Below are positions 36,186 to 45,708 of a stretch of 45,708 nt of DNA, piece after piece; the stretch's first letter is position 1; every line of letters begins with the position of its first letter. The notes under the pieces were generated by a model. That model was not told the DNA's origin and ran no database searches. It was given only the letters and a program-made list of their open reading frames with translations. The stretch spans positions 1-45,708 of the forward strand of contig JADHZB010000356.1 in NCBI GenBank assembly GCA_015657535.1, read 5' to 3'. This stretch comes from Nephromyces sp. MM_2019. Taxonomy: Eukaryota; Apicomplexa; Aconoidasida; Nephromycida. The translations under genes and the position numbers were made by a program.

Positions 36186-38061
36186 TTACCTATAGAGATC
36201 TTTAACTTTTCGATGAACTCTAAACCCATAGATTTTGGGTATATAGTAATTGATTTTAAAAGGCTTTAAAAGAATAAAAAAAAAAAAAATATATATATAT
36301 ATACAAGAATGGAGATTATTATTTAGATTGTTTTAGATCATATAATTATAAATGTTATGTATACTTAAATTTCTTCATGTAGTTTATATATAAAACAAAT
36401 CATATTTGTATGACAAAAAATAAGAATGGAAGTATAAAAATAATCTTATTGTCTCAATTGTTTATAAAAATTATTTGTAAAAATAAAATTATTAGCAAAG
36501 AATTTTATGATATTCTAAAAGTGTACATATATATATATATATTTTAATAAGAGTTTTACTTACTTTGATTTGATACTGTAATAAGAAAATGTGTGGAAAT
36601 GATGTACCAAAGAATGCCCCATCTAAATTCCCTAATAATGAACTATCAGGTGGATGGTAAACTTCCTATAAGTAACAAGGATTATAATATTTCATAAAGC
36701 AATAATAGTAAAATTTGATTGATACAAAAATGTCATAGCTTAAAAAAATATGTAAAAAAAAATCTATATATATATTTATTTAGAAAACAAAAACAAATAT
36801 ATATATATATATATAATAAATAAGTAAATAAGTAAATAAGTAAACCAATAAACAAATAAATAAAAATGTAAAAGTATATATATGTATACATCACAATATA
36901 GAGCAATATGTATGTAAAACTTACTCTACATCTTGGACAAAATATTTTGGTAGTGTGTGCATAGAGATGATCACATAAACCAACAGGCAAAACAGATGTA
37001 TTTTCACAAATTGAATTTGGACACCTTCCATATAATTCTTGTGTGTATTTATGCTGCATTAATTGCATTCCTTTTTGTGTGAGTATAAAACGTGCATGTA
37101 TAAGGCCATATAATAGCCCTGCACTTGTTTGAATTTCATCGATTTCGGAATTATCGCCATTTACATCACGATTTAATATCATTTTCCAAGCTTGTTCAAA
37201 CCTAGGAATCTTAGTTTCAAGATCTATATATATAAATATATATGTGTGTGTGTGTGTGTATTTAAAAAAAGCAGAGTTTTTTAAACATATATAGATGTAT
37301 GAGTATCTCTTTATATATGTGTGTGCGTAAAAAAGTTATATAAAGGTGTCTCAAAATTTGTATAGTGTGTGTATATGTATAAAAATAAAAGAAAATGTTA
37401 AACAGAGTGTTGGTTTTATATATACAAATATATAAGAGTGTGTGTAATAGAAATATTTTTTAAAAATCTATTTAAAAATATGTAAATAATTAATGGGTTC
37501 TAGGGTATAATTAAAGAAATATATACTTGTTCAAGTATATTTATCCCATATATATATGTATGTGTGTATCTAAAGATTTCACTCTATATATATATATATA
37601 TATAAGTGTGTATTTATGTATCTAATTGCTCATCAAGTGTATTTATCTATATGTGTTTAGTTTCCTATCAAATGTGTACAAGTGTGTAATTACTAACCTT
37701 TGAGATTAAAATCATCTCCTATATAATCTTCATCAATGGTAACAAAATATTCATTTCCGGAGCAAGAACAAAATAAATCAATCCAAGACGACTATAAAAT
37801 AATTAATATAATAATTAAATACTTAAAAAATTCAAGTATTAAATGTGTGTGTATACTATACCATTCAATCATAGAGTTATTCAGGCTTAAATGTTATGTG
37901 TATACCTATTAATTAAATTGATATTGAAATATTGTCAAATAACATATGTACGCATACACACGCGCGCACCCCAACACACAGCAGACGCGCACCCACACAC
38001 ACAGCACCCACACACACACACACACAGCACACACACACACACACACAGCACACACACATAC

Positions 38062-38100
<39 letters not shown>

Positions 38101-38113
38101 CACACACACATAC

Positions 38114-38148
<35 letters not shown>

Positions 38149-38396
38149 CACACACACACACATGCACTTACAACCCCCTCTCCCCCCAAAACACACACAC
38201 ATGATACGCAACACACAATTAGATAAATTTTCAATGTGTATGTATTTGTGTGTGTGTGTAACTCTGTGTAGATTTAGCTTACATAATTTGATTCACAGTC
38301 ATTATCAGTATCTTCTATTTCTTCAGACTTAATTAATTCCTCCTCTAATGTCTGTGAAGAATAAAATAATTCTGGTGAGCCTGAGACTTTATCCAT
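36186..38396 (-). CDS. CSNK2B: Casein kinase 2 regulatory (beta) subunit
   Basis: Five exons (38396-38283, 37791-37698, 37223-36925, 36665-36564, 36263-36186) join in phase to 228 residues, near the usual ~215. The N-terminus is acidic ([14 protein letters not shown]), longer than the common MSSSEE start. Then [51 protein letters not shown], and the zinc-binding pair GRCPNSIC ... KIFCPRC with all four cysteines. [20 protein letters not shown] and [11 protein letters not shown] close the conserved core. The protein dimerises and holds two catalytic CK2 alpha subunits; alpha is not in this window. All four introns carry AT or TG/CA runs; intron 1 holds a long CA tract on the plus strand. Confidence 0.95.
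37958..38204. repeat. (CA)n tract with CAGCA interruptions in CK2 beta intron 1
   Basis: About 240 bases of plus-strand CA broken regularly by CAGCACACAC and CATACACAGC. It reads TG on the sense strand of CK2 beta, the reverse of the surrounding domain. It is wholly intronic. Confidence 0.92.
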
Positions 38397-38435
38397 TCAA
38401 TTAAACTGTTTAATAATAATAATAAAAAAGAAGAT

Positions 38436-38742
38436 GTGTGTGTGTGTGTGAATATGTGAGTGTATGTATGTGTGTGTGTGTGAATGTGTGTGTGTGTGAA
38501 TGTGTGTGTGTATGTATGTGTGTGTGTGTGTGAATGTGTGTATGTATGTGTGTGTGTGTGTGAATGTGTTTGTGTGTGTGAATGTGTGTGTGTGTATGTG
38601 TGTGTGTGTGTGTGTGTATGTGTGTGCGTGTGTAAATGTGTGTGCGTGTGTGAATGTGTGTGCGTGTGTGAATGTGTGTGCGTGTGTAAATGTGGGTGTG
38701 TGTGTGAATGTGTTTTTGTGTATATATGTGTGTGTGTGTAAT
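38436..38742. repeat. (TG)n tract with GAATG/TATG interruptions upstream of CK2 beta
   Basis: About 300 bases immediately upstream of the CK2 beta start. Spaced GTGAATGTGTG and GTGTGCGTGTG units recur at roughly 18-20 bases. It lies in the promoter or 5' leader of CK2 beta. All frames stay open only because of the dinucleotide. Confidence 0.92.
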
Positions 38743-39688
38743 GTGTGATATGGTGGCAGGTGGGGGTTTGAGAAAGTCTGGGGAAAATATGTATGTGTGC
38801 CAAAAAGTTAGTATAAAATTGTGTGTAAAAGTATGTGTGTGTAAATAGATGTATTTAATGTATGTGCATCAATATGTATATGGCTGTGTATAAGTGGTAA
38901 GTCTATCAACGGTTTATAAGTGTGTGTTAATGAATTTCGTAAAATGTATGAGTTAAAAGAATTTAAAAAATTGGATTAGTAAGATATTTTGAGTTTTACA
39001 CACACACGTTTCATTATGAAATAGTATATTTTTCAATATCAAATTACACCATATAATATATATATTATTTCTTTCAACAAAACTACGGTGTAATTACAAT
39101 CATTTAAATCAAAACTGTGTGTAGATTTCATATTATTATATGAAATATAAGACTGAAACTAAATGTTATCCTAATGTGTACAATAGAATGATATGTCTGT
39201 ATATGTAATGATATAATGTGTGTGTGTATGTGTAAATGTGTATAATAGTGTGCGTGTTTGTGTGTGTGTTAAGATGTCGTAGTGAATGTGTGTGTACTCA
39301 AATATATGTGTATGTGTATACTAATGTTGTGAATATGAGTACAATAATGTTATGAGTGTGTGTAGAATGCGTTAATGTAATGGCTGTGTATACAATTGGT
39401 TAATATGATGTGTGTGTATACAATATTATAATAGTATGAGATAAAATAATAAGATGTATGGTTGTGTGTACGATAGTGAGTGTATACAATTTTATAATGT
39501 ATATGCGTATACCCCAGTAATATGTTAGTTTGTTTGTACAATACCCCAATAATATCTGTGTGTGAACATTTAGTGTTGAGTTGTAGATGGTGTGTTGATG
39601 AATGTGGGTATGTAGGAAAATGTGTAATTCTTACACCATCAAAATTTGTGTTTTGTTGTGTGTAAATTATTCTGTATACATTCAACGT

Positions 39689-40053
39689 TTATTCAAATAA
39701 ATAAATAAGTTCCTCTGAAAATTCAAGCTAAAATTATACAATGAGGGAAAAGAACAAATCACATTAGTTTTAGTGTGATAAACACAATTTGTTTTATACC
39801 ATGTATATATGTATATATATGTGAGTGTGTATGGAGTGTGTCTGTATGTCTGTGTGTCTGTGTGTGGGTAATGTGTTTAAATGGGTTGAATATGTGTTTT
39901 TTAAGTTTATGTGTGTGTGTGTGTGAGTATTGAAAGTTAGAGGAATTGAAAAAAATAATGGCTAGAAATTTTTATATTTTTAAGGTTATATTGTTGACCC
40001 AATAATAATACCAACTAGTGGTTGATAATGTGTAATTTGATATGTTTATTTCG
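39689..40053 (-). CDS. C-terminal exons of an unidentified minus-strand gene
   Basis: Exon 40053-39999 (ISNYTLSTTSWYYYW) and exon 39727-39689 (LEFSEELIYLFE, then TAA) join in phase 0 across a GT-AG intron filled with TG repeats. Both are free of His-Thr text and look like real protein. Further upstream, 40657-40450 contains a coding-like stretch (YDNRHHILWTQALDRFF) that may belong to the same gene, but no phase-consistent path was found. No family recognised. Confidence 0.35.
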
Positions 40054-40314
40054 CTTTATATATGTGTGTTAATACTATGTTTGTGTGTATATATATATGT
40101 ATGTGTGTGTGTGTGTGTAGGTAGGCTTGTGTGTGTTTGTGTGTGCGTGTGTGTATGCGTGTATTAGTGTTTGTGTGTATAGGTGTGTGTGTGTGTGTAT
40201 GTGATTGTGCTTGCATGCGGGTGTGGATATTGTCTGCGCTAAATTAAAATATAGAAAATTTTTGAATTTGTGCCTTGTGTGTATATGTGTATGAATTTGT
40301 CTATGTGAATAGGA

Positions 40315-40410
40315 GTGTCTGTGTGAGTGTGTGTGCCTGTGAGAGTGTATGTGTCTGTGTGAGTGTGTGTGCCTGTGTGAGTGTATGTGTCTGTGTGAGT
40401 GTGTGTTATT
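40315..40410. repeat. 36-bp tandem repeat, TG-type
   Basis: The unit starting gtgtctgtgtgagtgtgtgt recurs at 40315, 40351 and 40387 with few changes. The period is 36 bases. Confidence 0.85.
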
Positions 40411-40449
40411 CTCTGTGTATATATGTGTGTTTCTATGTGTGTATATAAA

Positions 40450-40657
40450 TATATGTAATACTAAAACTTAGGAAGAAGCGGTCAAGTGCCTGTGTCCATA
40501 AAATATGGTGTCTATTGTCATATGTATAAAAGGCTATGCATATATATATATATATATATATCTTTGCGTGTGTGTGAATATATATGAGAGCGTGTGTATA
40601 GTGTGTGCATTTGTATCGTTTATACCCCTGTGTGTACGTGTTGTCAATATTGTGCAT
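40450..40657 (-). CDS. Coding-like stretch, unidentified
   Basis: An open frame from an ATG passes through a short TA run and then reads non-repetitive text (FYTYDNRHHILWTQALDRFF) ending near a GT. Alternatively an exon starts at the acceptor tgcatag at about 40532. The non-repetitive part is the evidence; the rest may be intron. Confidence 0.3.
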
Positions 40658-40990
40658 GCTGTGAGTATATAAAGTATGTGTGCTTGTTTATTTGCTATAC
40701 TATGTATGCTAATGTGTTTATATAAGCTCAACGTGTGTGTATGTGTCCATGTTTAAGTTGAGTGTGGGTGTTGTGGGTGTGTGTGCCTGTTTGAGCTTAG
40801 AATAATTTTAGTTTAATTGGTGTGTTAATATTTTTCGGAGCAAATTTTATATAGTTGAAATTACTTCAAATTTTAACAAACAACAAGCTACAAAGCTAAA
40901 AACTATTAATAATAATAGCCACACACTAATTTACACCTTGAATTACACAGAATAAAATACACTCAATTACACTTTGAATTACACAGTAAA

Positions 40991-41115
40991 TTACACATTG
41001 AATTACAAACTAAAATTACACATTGAATTACAAACTAAAATTACACATTGAATTACAAACTAAAATTACACATTGAATTACAAACTAAAATTACACATTG
41101 AATTACAAACTAAAA
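40991..41115. repeat. 25-bp perfect minisatellite, five copies
   Basis: The unit begins TTACACATTGAATTACAAAC and is followed by TAAAA. Copies start at 40991, 41016, 41041, 41066 and 41091 and are identical. Degenerate relatives (attacactttgaattacac) flank both sides. It lies just right of the point where the plus strand changes from TG-rich to CA-rich. Confidence 0.95.
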
Positions 41116-41839
41116 TTACACACAAATACACACTCAATTACACACTAAATTCCACATCAAATTCTACACCAAATTGCACACACTCAATTATACTCGCCTT
41201 AAATTACACGCTTAAAATCATAACACACACTAAATCAAAAAACTCTAAATTACACAATACACTATATTACACACAATAAATTATAAATACAACAAATTCT
41301 ACACAAAGCTAAACAATATAGTTTATATATAATTAATGTTCATTTATAAAGTTTTAAAAATTTGGTTGATTTGAATGAATTATACTTTTTAGAGTTTGAT
41401 CAATAAAAATTTTGTTATATATATATATATACAAATGTTTTATTATTTGTGTGTATGTAGGTTTCTGTGTAGTATGTGCGTGTAAATTTATTATCTAATA
41501 TATAGTACAAATTGATTATTTTGAAAATGGAAATTTTATTTAAATCTATCCAAAATTTATTTAATAAAAATTCTACCAAATTATAACCAAAACAATATCT
41601 TTGAAAATATTTATTTCTTTAAACACACTCACACACAAACACACACATATACACACAAATAGATATACACAACTAAAAGCTCAAATTAAAAACACACATG
41701 GAATCTCAAATATTACTACACACATGCACCCACACACTATATTAGCTAGACATCCAAAACTAAATACACCCACATATCAAAAAAAAGATTTAGGATTTTG
41801 ATGCACACACATACACACACTCTACTCAATACACAACCT

Positions 41840-42060
41840 ACCTTTGGACACACACATAACCATATACACAAACACACATACAAACACACACACACAAACA
41901 CACACATACAAACACACACACACAAACACACACATACAAACACACACATACAAACACACACATACAAACACACACACACATACAAACACATACAAACACA
42001 CACACACATACAAACACATACATACAAACACACACAAACAAACACATACACACTATATCA
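41840..42060. repeat. (CA)n tract with ACAAAC/ATAC interruptions
   Basis: About 220 bases of alternating cacacaaacacac and catacaaacacac units. All three plus frames remain open as His-Thr-Asn-Lys text, so I do not call a gene from it alone. Confidence 0.9.
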
Positions 42061-42314
42061 AACATCTATCCATATATATACACACCAACACTATGTGTAT
42101 ATCTGAAATACACTTTTTTAACAATCTACAAACACCCTAATTTAAGCGTGTTCCACCCACATATATACAAACACAAGCATACCTTAATATATATATATCA
42201 AGGTGCATACACATTTTGCCTTGTATAATATATTCACACACACGCACACACACATTTACCCTTACACATAACACATACATATATACACACGCACACATAC
42301 ACACATTGTTGCAG

Positions 42315-42491
42315 ATATCGTTTATTTTAAATGAAGAATATGTAGAGATTTCACAATTTGATTATTTCACCATTAAATCTCATTCGCACACACACATCAC
42401 ACACACACACATCACATACATATCACACATATATCGCACACATACGAGTTGCCTTGGAACTAAAGTTGAAATTTACATAAATAAAATTTAA
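42315..42491 (+). CDS. C-terminal exon with His-Thr insert, unidentified
   Basis: After an acceptor (gttgcag) the plus strand reads SFILNEEYVEISQFDYFTIK, then a His-Thr-Ile stretch coded by CA repeats, then SCLGTKVEIYINKI and TAA. Non-repetitive protein-like text flanks the repeat in the same frame, so the CA tract appears to be inside an exon. Upstream exons in 41.3-42.1 kb could not be joined. Confidence 0.4.
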   Translation: MSFILNEEYVEISQFDYFTIKSHSHTHITHTHITYISHIYRTHTSCLGTKVEIYINKI

Positions 42492-42625
42492 ATAATATTT
42501 ATAAATAATCTATAAAAGTTTATGTAACAGTATGAATACCTATATTAAATAGATTTCATGAATTTACACACACACACACAACTTTTACAATTTCATACTT
42601 GAAATTACATATTGCATGATGTTAG

Positions 42626-42935
42626 GAAAACACAAAATCTATTTCTTCAATTGAGCTTATTAACACACACAAACACACTCACACACACTCTAAACACACA
42701 CAATTCACACACACACAATCCAAACACACTCACACACACAATCCACACACAATCCATACACACACACACAATCCACACACAATCCATACACATACACACA
42801 ATCCACACACAATCCATACACACTCACACACACAATCCACACACACTCACACACACAATCCATACACACACTCACACACACAATCCATACACACTCACAC
42901 AGACACTACAACCACCTATAGAGAGAGAGAGAAAC
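42626..42935 (+). CDS. Exon-like open frame with long CA-coded insert
   Basis: An acceptor (gatgttag) opens a frame reading KTQNLFLQLSLL, then about 85 residues of Thr-His-Asn-Pro text from the cacaatccacacac array, then QPPIERERN before a GTATAT donor. The hydrophobic start and charged end suggest a real exon invaded by repeats; certainty is low. Confidence 0.3.
42700..42905. repeat. CA-type array with CACAATCCA units
   Basis: Repeated cacaatccacacacaatccatacacac units of roughly 14-28 bases, imperfect. Confidence 0.85.
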
Positions 42936-43048
42936 GTATATTCAGACTGATAAATACGCACATTTTTTAATCTTTTATATATTACAACACCCAAATCTTA
43001 CCAAAGAAATCATATTACCTCTGAGGTAATAAGATCTCCACACTAAAC

Positions 43049-43248
43049 ACACATCACACACACACATCACACACACACATCACACACACACATCACACAC
43101 ACACATCACACACACACATCACACACGCACATCACACACACACATCACACACACACATCACACACACACACACACATCACACACACACATCACACACACA
43201 CATCACACACACACATAACACACACACATAACACACACACATCACACA
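43049..43248. repeat. 13-bp tandem array (CATCACACACACA)
   Basis: About fifteen copies, with a few variants (catcacacgca, cataacacaca). A second block of the same unit lies at about 44399-44495. Thirteen is not a multiple of three, so this array is unlikely to be coding. Confidence 0.9.
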
Positions 43249-43360
43249 CTACACACAATACACTACACATTCTAGCAATACATAGATCTCTAACACACAC
43301 TTGAATTATACTTTACCCACACTAAGGAAGCTCACACACAATTTGACTCAATATCTTAAG

Positions 43361-43637
43361 TAGACTATTATTGACTTTACTTATAATCTACCTAACTATC
43401 CAATACTCATTATCTATACACACACCCACACCCTTTCTTTCACTACACACACACAAATACACCACACCCTTTCTCTCACTACACACACACAAATACACCA
43501 CACCCTTTCTCTCACTACACACACACACACCACACACTCTCTCTCCACACACACACACCACACACTCTCTCTCCATACACACACACACAAATACACACAC
43601 TTTCTCCCACTCTAAACTCACACCTCCTTTATCCTAG
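43361..43637 (+). CDS. Exon-like frame with 12-residue tandem repeat
   Basis: After an acceptor (atcttaag) the plus strand reads LLLTLLIIYLTIQYSLS and then nearly three copies of TPFLSLHTHKYT, followed by His-Thr-rich text and a TAA at 43635-43637. The hydrophobic head looks like a membrane or signal segment. The DNA repeat is 36 bp, a multiple of three, in contrast to the neighbouring 13- and 14-bp arrays. Confidence 0.35.
43431..43540 (+). repeat. 36-bp tandem repeat, likely coding
   Basis: The unit beginning ccctttctctcactacacac recurs at 43431, 43467 and 43503. It stays in frame within the exon-like stretch 43361-43637. Confidence 0.85.
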
Positions 43638-43788
43638 CCTATTTACACTTACACTACCCACACAAGCTACTCTACACAGACATACACACAACATTTAATC
43701 TCTCCCTTCATACATACACAAATTTCTACACACTACATCTGATCTACCTAACTACAGCTACACACACAAACACATATACTTTCACAAA

Positions 43789-43862
43789 CACCTTTACACA
43801 CACACCTTTACACACACACCTTTACACACACACCTTTACACACACACCTTTACACACACACA
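43789..43862. repeat. 14-bp tandem array (CCTTTACACACACA)
   Basis: About five near-perfect copies between short CA runs. No coding evidence. Confidence 0.9.
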
Positions 43863-44191
43863 TACACTCACACATTTAAGCCAAAATTATATGAACTATG
43901 CATTTTTAATACAAACGGTTTACACACCGAAAAGTAATTTTGGTTTATTTAGACATTTCTCAATGAAAATTCTTATTAAAGATGTGTGTAAATTGATGGG
44001 GAGTTTATTATAATATGGATATTATATCTATTATACAAAATTTAATACTAAACTCCCATTTTTTACACACATTTAACTAATTGATAGTAAAATCTTTGAA
44101 TTGATCCTAAACTATATATATATCGACTAGCCCACGCACACACGCCCACACCAGATTATATATACACACACATACATCACACAGCAGATCA

Positions 44192-44350
44192 TATTACACA
44201 TCACACACACACATATTACACACCACACACACACATATTACACACCGCACACACACATATTACACATCACACACACACATATTACACACCACACACACAC
44301 ATATTACACATCACACACACACATATTACACACCACACACACACATATTA
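44192..44350. repeat. 22-bp tandem array (TATTACACA-C/T-CACACACACA type)
   Basis: Successive tatta motifs fall at 44192, 44214 and 44236 and continue at about 22-base spacing. Units alternate between an acacatcacac and an acaccacac form. About seven copies. Confidence 0.88.
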
Positions 44351-44532
44351 CACATCACATACATTTTTACACATAACACACACACACACACATTTTACAC
44401 ATCACACACACACATCACACACACACATCACACACACACATCACACACACACATCACACACACACACACACACATCACACACACACATCACACACACAAT
44501 ACACACTCAACTTCTAATCAACCAATTTCAAC

Positions 44533-45011
44533 ATGTTAACAAGGTCTCAAAACTCCTCTTCATCAAATCTCAACGACACACACTACACAATAACAACTAG
44601 TCAAAGTGTGCAGGACCTTATCTCTGATGTAGAAATACCTGATGCTGTTACTGAGGTGTGTGTGTGTGTGTGTGTGTGTGTAGGGTGTGTGCATTATGTG
44701 TGTGTATGTGTGTGTGTGTGTGTGTGTATGTGTGTGTGTGTAGTGTGTGTGCATTATGTGTGTGTGTGTGTAGGGTGTGTGCATTATGTGTGTGTGTGTG
44801 TAGGGTGTTTGCATTATGTGTGTGTAGTGTGTGTGCATTATGTGTGTGTGTGTGTAGGGTGTTTGCATTATGTGTGTGTAGAGTGTGCATTGGGAGGTAT
44901 GATATGTTATGTGTGTGGAATTTGTGGAATTGGATAGAATATGTGTGTGCACGAAATATTGTAGAGAACTACACAAAAATAACCTTATCTGAAATTAAGG
45001 TTGATGAATGA
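44533..45011 (+). CDS. Two-exon gene with TG-repeat intron, unidentified product
   Basis: Exon 1 starts at ATG 44533 and reads MLTRSQNSSSSNLNDT ... QDLISDVEIPDAVTE, then GAG followed directly by a TG run that offers GT donors every two bases. The last exon begins at about 44882-44884 and reads GRYDMLCVWNLWNWIEYV, then ARNIVENYTKITLSEIKVDE and TGA. Joining GAG-GT to the acceptor tgtgtgtag restores frame. The product would be about 88 residues, with a polar Ser/Asn N-terminus and a Trp-rich then amphipathic C-terminus. Family not recognised. The intron contains six decoy acceptors. Confidence 0.5.
44671..44881 (+). repeat. Tandem array of acceptor-like units in TG intron
   Basis: Six copies of (TG)n-TAG-(G/T)GTGT(G/T)TGCATTATG precede the true-looking acceptor TAG-AGTGTGCATTGGGAGG. 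Each copy resembles the 3' splice site plus the first ~12 bases of the last exon. Spacing is about 20-60 bases, set by the length of the TG run. Confidence 0.85.
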
Positions 45012-45159
45012 ATTTGATAGCTTACACACAAAAATGGTTTACACACACAATAACCTGATCTATAATAACCTACTCTATATATATTTTATTCATACTTTCT
45101 TGCTATACATACATTAATATTTATAATCTTTATACATATATCTACACATCTCAATAATT

Positions 45160-45292
45160 AGATCCTCTATTTACACATACACACACAGACACATTTAATT
45201 TCTTTACACACACAGACACATCTATTTTATTCACCCACACAGACATATTTATTTTATTTATGCACACAGATACATTCAATTTATTTACATAC
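45160..45292. repeat. 27-bp tandem repeat
   Basis: cacagacac/at motifs recur at 45186, 45213, 45240 and 45267 with T-rich spacers (tttaatttctttac). The period is 27 bases. The minus frame is open as a 9-residue unit like NKINMSVWV, but without splice or start evidence. Confidence 0.8.
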
Positions 45293-45295
45293 ACA

Positions 45296-45320
45296 CACAC
45301 ACACACACATTTAAATAATT

Positions 45321-45359
<39 letters not shown>

Positions 45360-45408
45360 AAATAGCTTACATACATACATACATACACACACACACATTT
45401 GAATAATT

Positions 45409-45444
<36 letters not shown>

Positions 45445-45458
45445 CATTTAAATAACTT

Positions 45459-45480
<22 letters not shown>
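45296..45480. repeat. 41-49 bp array: (CA)n - CATTTAAATAATTTAC - (CATA)n
   Basis: Four copies with cattta/catttg at about 45308, 45355, 45396 and 45445. Copies differ mainly in CA-run length. Confidence 0.85.
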
Positions 45481-45491
<11 letters not shown>

Positions 45492-45500
45492 TATATATAC

Positions 45501-45546
<46 letters not shown>

Positions 45547-45548
45547 AT

Positions 45549-45686
45549 AGTTAAAAAATGGGGCTATTTTAACAAAGTGGGTAACCAACGTTTTCAAAAA
45601 ACCGCACCCCCGAAAATTTTGGGTGGACCCACACGAATTGTCGTTGAAGTGGAATTCCCCCAAAAAAAATTCACTACAGAGCAAAT
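45549..45686. other. Compositionally distinct segment near right edge
   Basis: About 135 bases unlike anything around them: higher G+C and many homopolymers (aaaaaa, gggg, cccccg, cccccaaaaaaaa), flanked by TG runs on both sides. No coding or RNA gene identified. It may be a low-quality consensus patch or a foreign insert. Confidence 0.5.
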
Positions 45687-45708
45687 GTGTGTGTGTGTGT
45701 GTGTGTGT

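Noticed and set aside
37909..38234. Open frames over the CA tract at 38 kb on both strands
   Set aside because: They fall wholly in CK2 beta intron 1, whose flanking exons join in phase, and consist only of dinucleotide-derived peptide.
43049..44500. CRISPR-like arrays
   Set aside because: Units are 13-36 bp head-to-tail tandem repeats with no unique spacers, in a eukaryotic nuclear context.
44533..44937. Reading straight through the TG tract as one 134-residue protein
   Set aside because: The tract encodes only Val-Cys/His-Tyr text. Splicing from the TG donor to the final TAG gives a natural C-terminus in another frame.
45160..45708. Telomere or subtelomere end
   Set aside because: No array of TTTAGGG, TTTTAGGG, TTAGG or a similar telomere unit is present. 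TG/CA runs also occur at the far left and inside genes.

Overview
This window is nuclear DNA from an AT-rich, intron-dense eukaryote. The best fit is an apicomplexan or a close myzozoan relative (inference). Genes have many short exons joined by GT-AG introns of about 60-400 bases. The gene set contains a RAP-domain organelle RNA-binding protein, the gamete fusogen HAP2, an AMPK/SNF1 catalytic subunit, protoporphyrinogen oxidase and the casein kinase 2 regulatory subunit. A RAP protein together with a haem-pathway enzyme argues against Cryptosporidium and piroplasms as I know them. I cannot name the genus. All exon models were built by hand from reading frame, splice sites and intron phase; no alignment or transcript data were available.

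Layout. 1-8685 (-): a 20-exon RAP-domain helical-repeat protein running off the left edge. 8687-9038 (-): a small unidentified gene. 9504-9917 (+): a small protein with a targeting-like leader. 10025-10844 (+): a Nudix hydrolase. 11341-15205 (+): a 15-exon ankyrin/coiled-coil protein. 15449-16467 (-): a polytopic CTP-dependent lipid kinase of the Dgk1/Sec59/VTE5 type. 16468-19339: gene-poor. 19340-22627 (+): AMPK alpha/SNF1. 23164-24489: three small genes. 24690-25983 (+): a type II membrane protein of unknown function. 26739-30963 (+): HAP2. 31894-35572 (+): PPOX. 36186-38396 (-): CK2 beta. 38.4-45.7 kb: repeat-rich DNA with partial gene models on both strands.

The striking feature is compositional. 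The outer parts (about 1-6.9 kb and 36-45.7 kb) are saturated with TG/CA dinucleotide repeats in introns, intergenic DNA and exons, where they encode His-Thr-rich peptide. The central 29 kb has almost none. The left boundary lies inside one continuous gene, so a contig join is an unlikely explanation. In most of the repeat-rich DNA, CA is on the sense strand and TG on the antisense strand. The strand switch near 40.88 kb coincides with an apparent change of gene direction. Two introns are exceptions; one of them holds six tandem copies of a decoy 3' splice site.

The genes do not form one pathway. They look like ordinary housekeeping and sexual-stage genes: organelle RNA metabolism, nucleotide clean-up, lipid phosphorylation, energy-sensing kinase, gamete fusion, haem synthesis and CK2 signalling.
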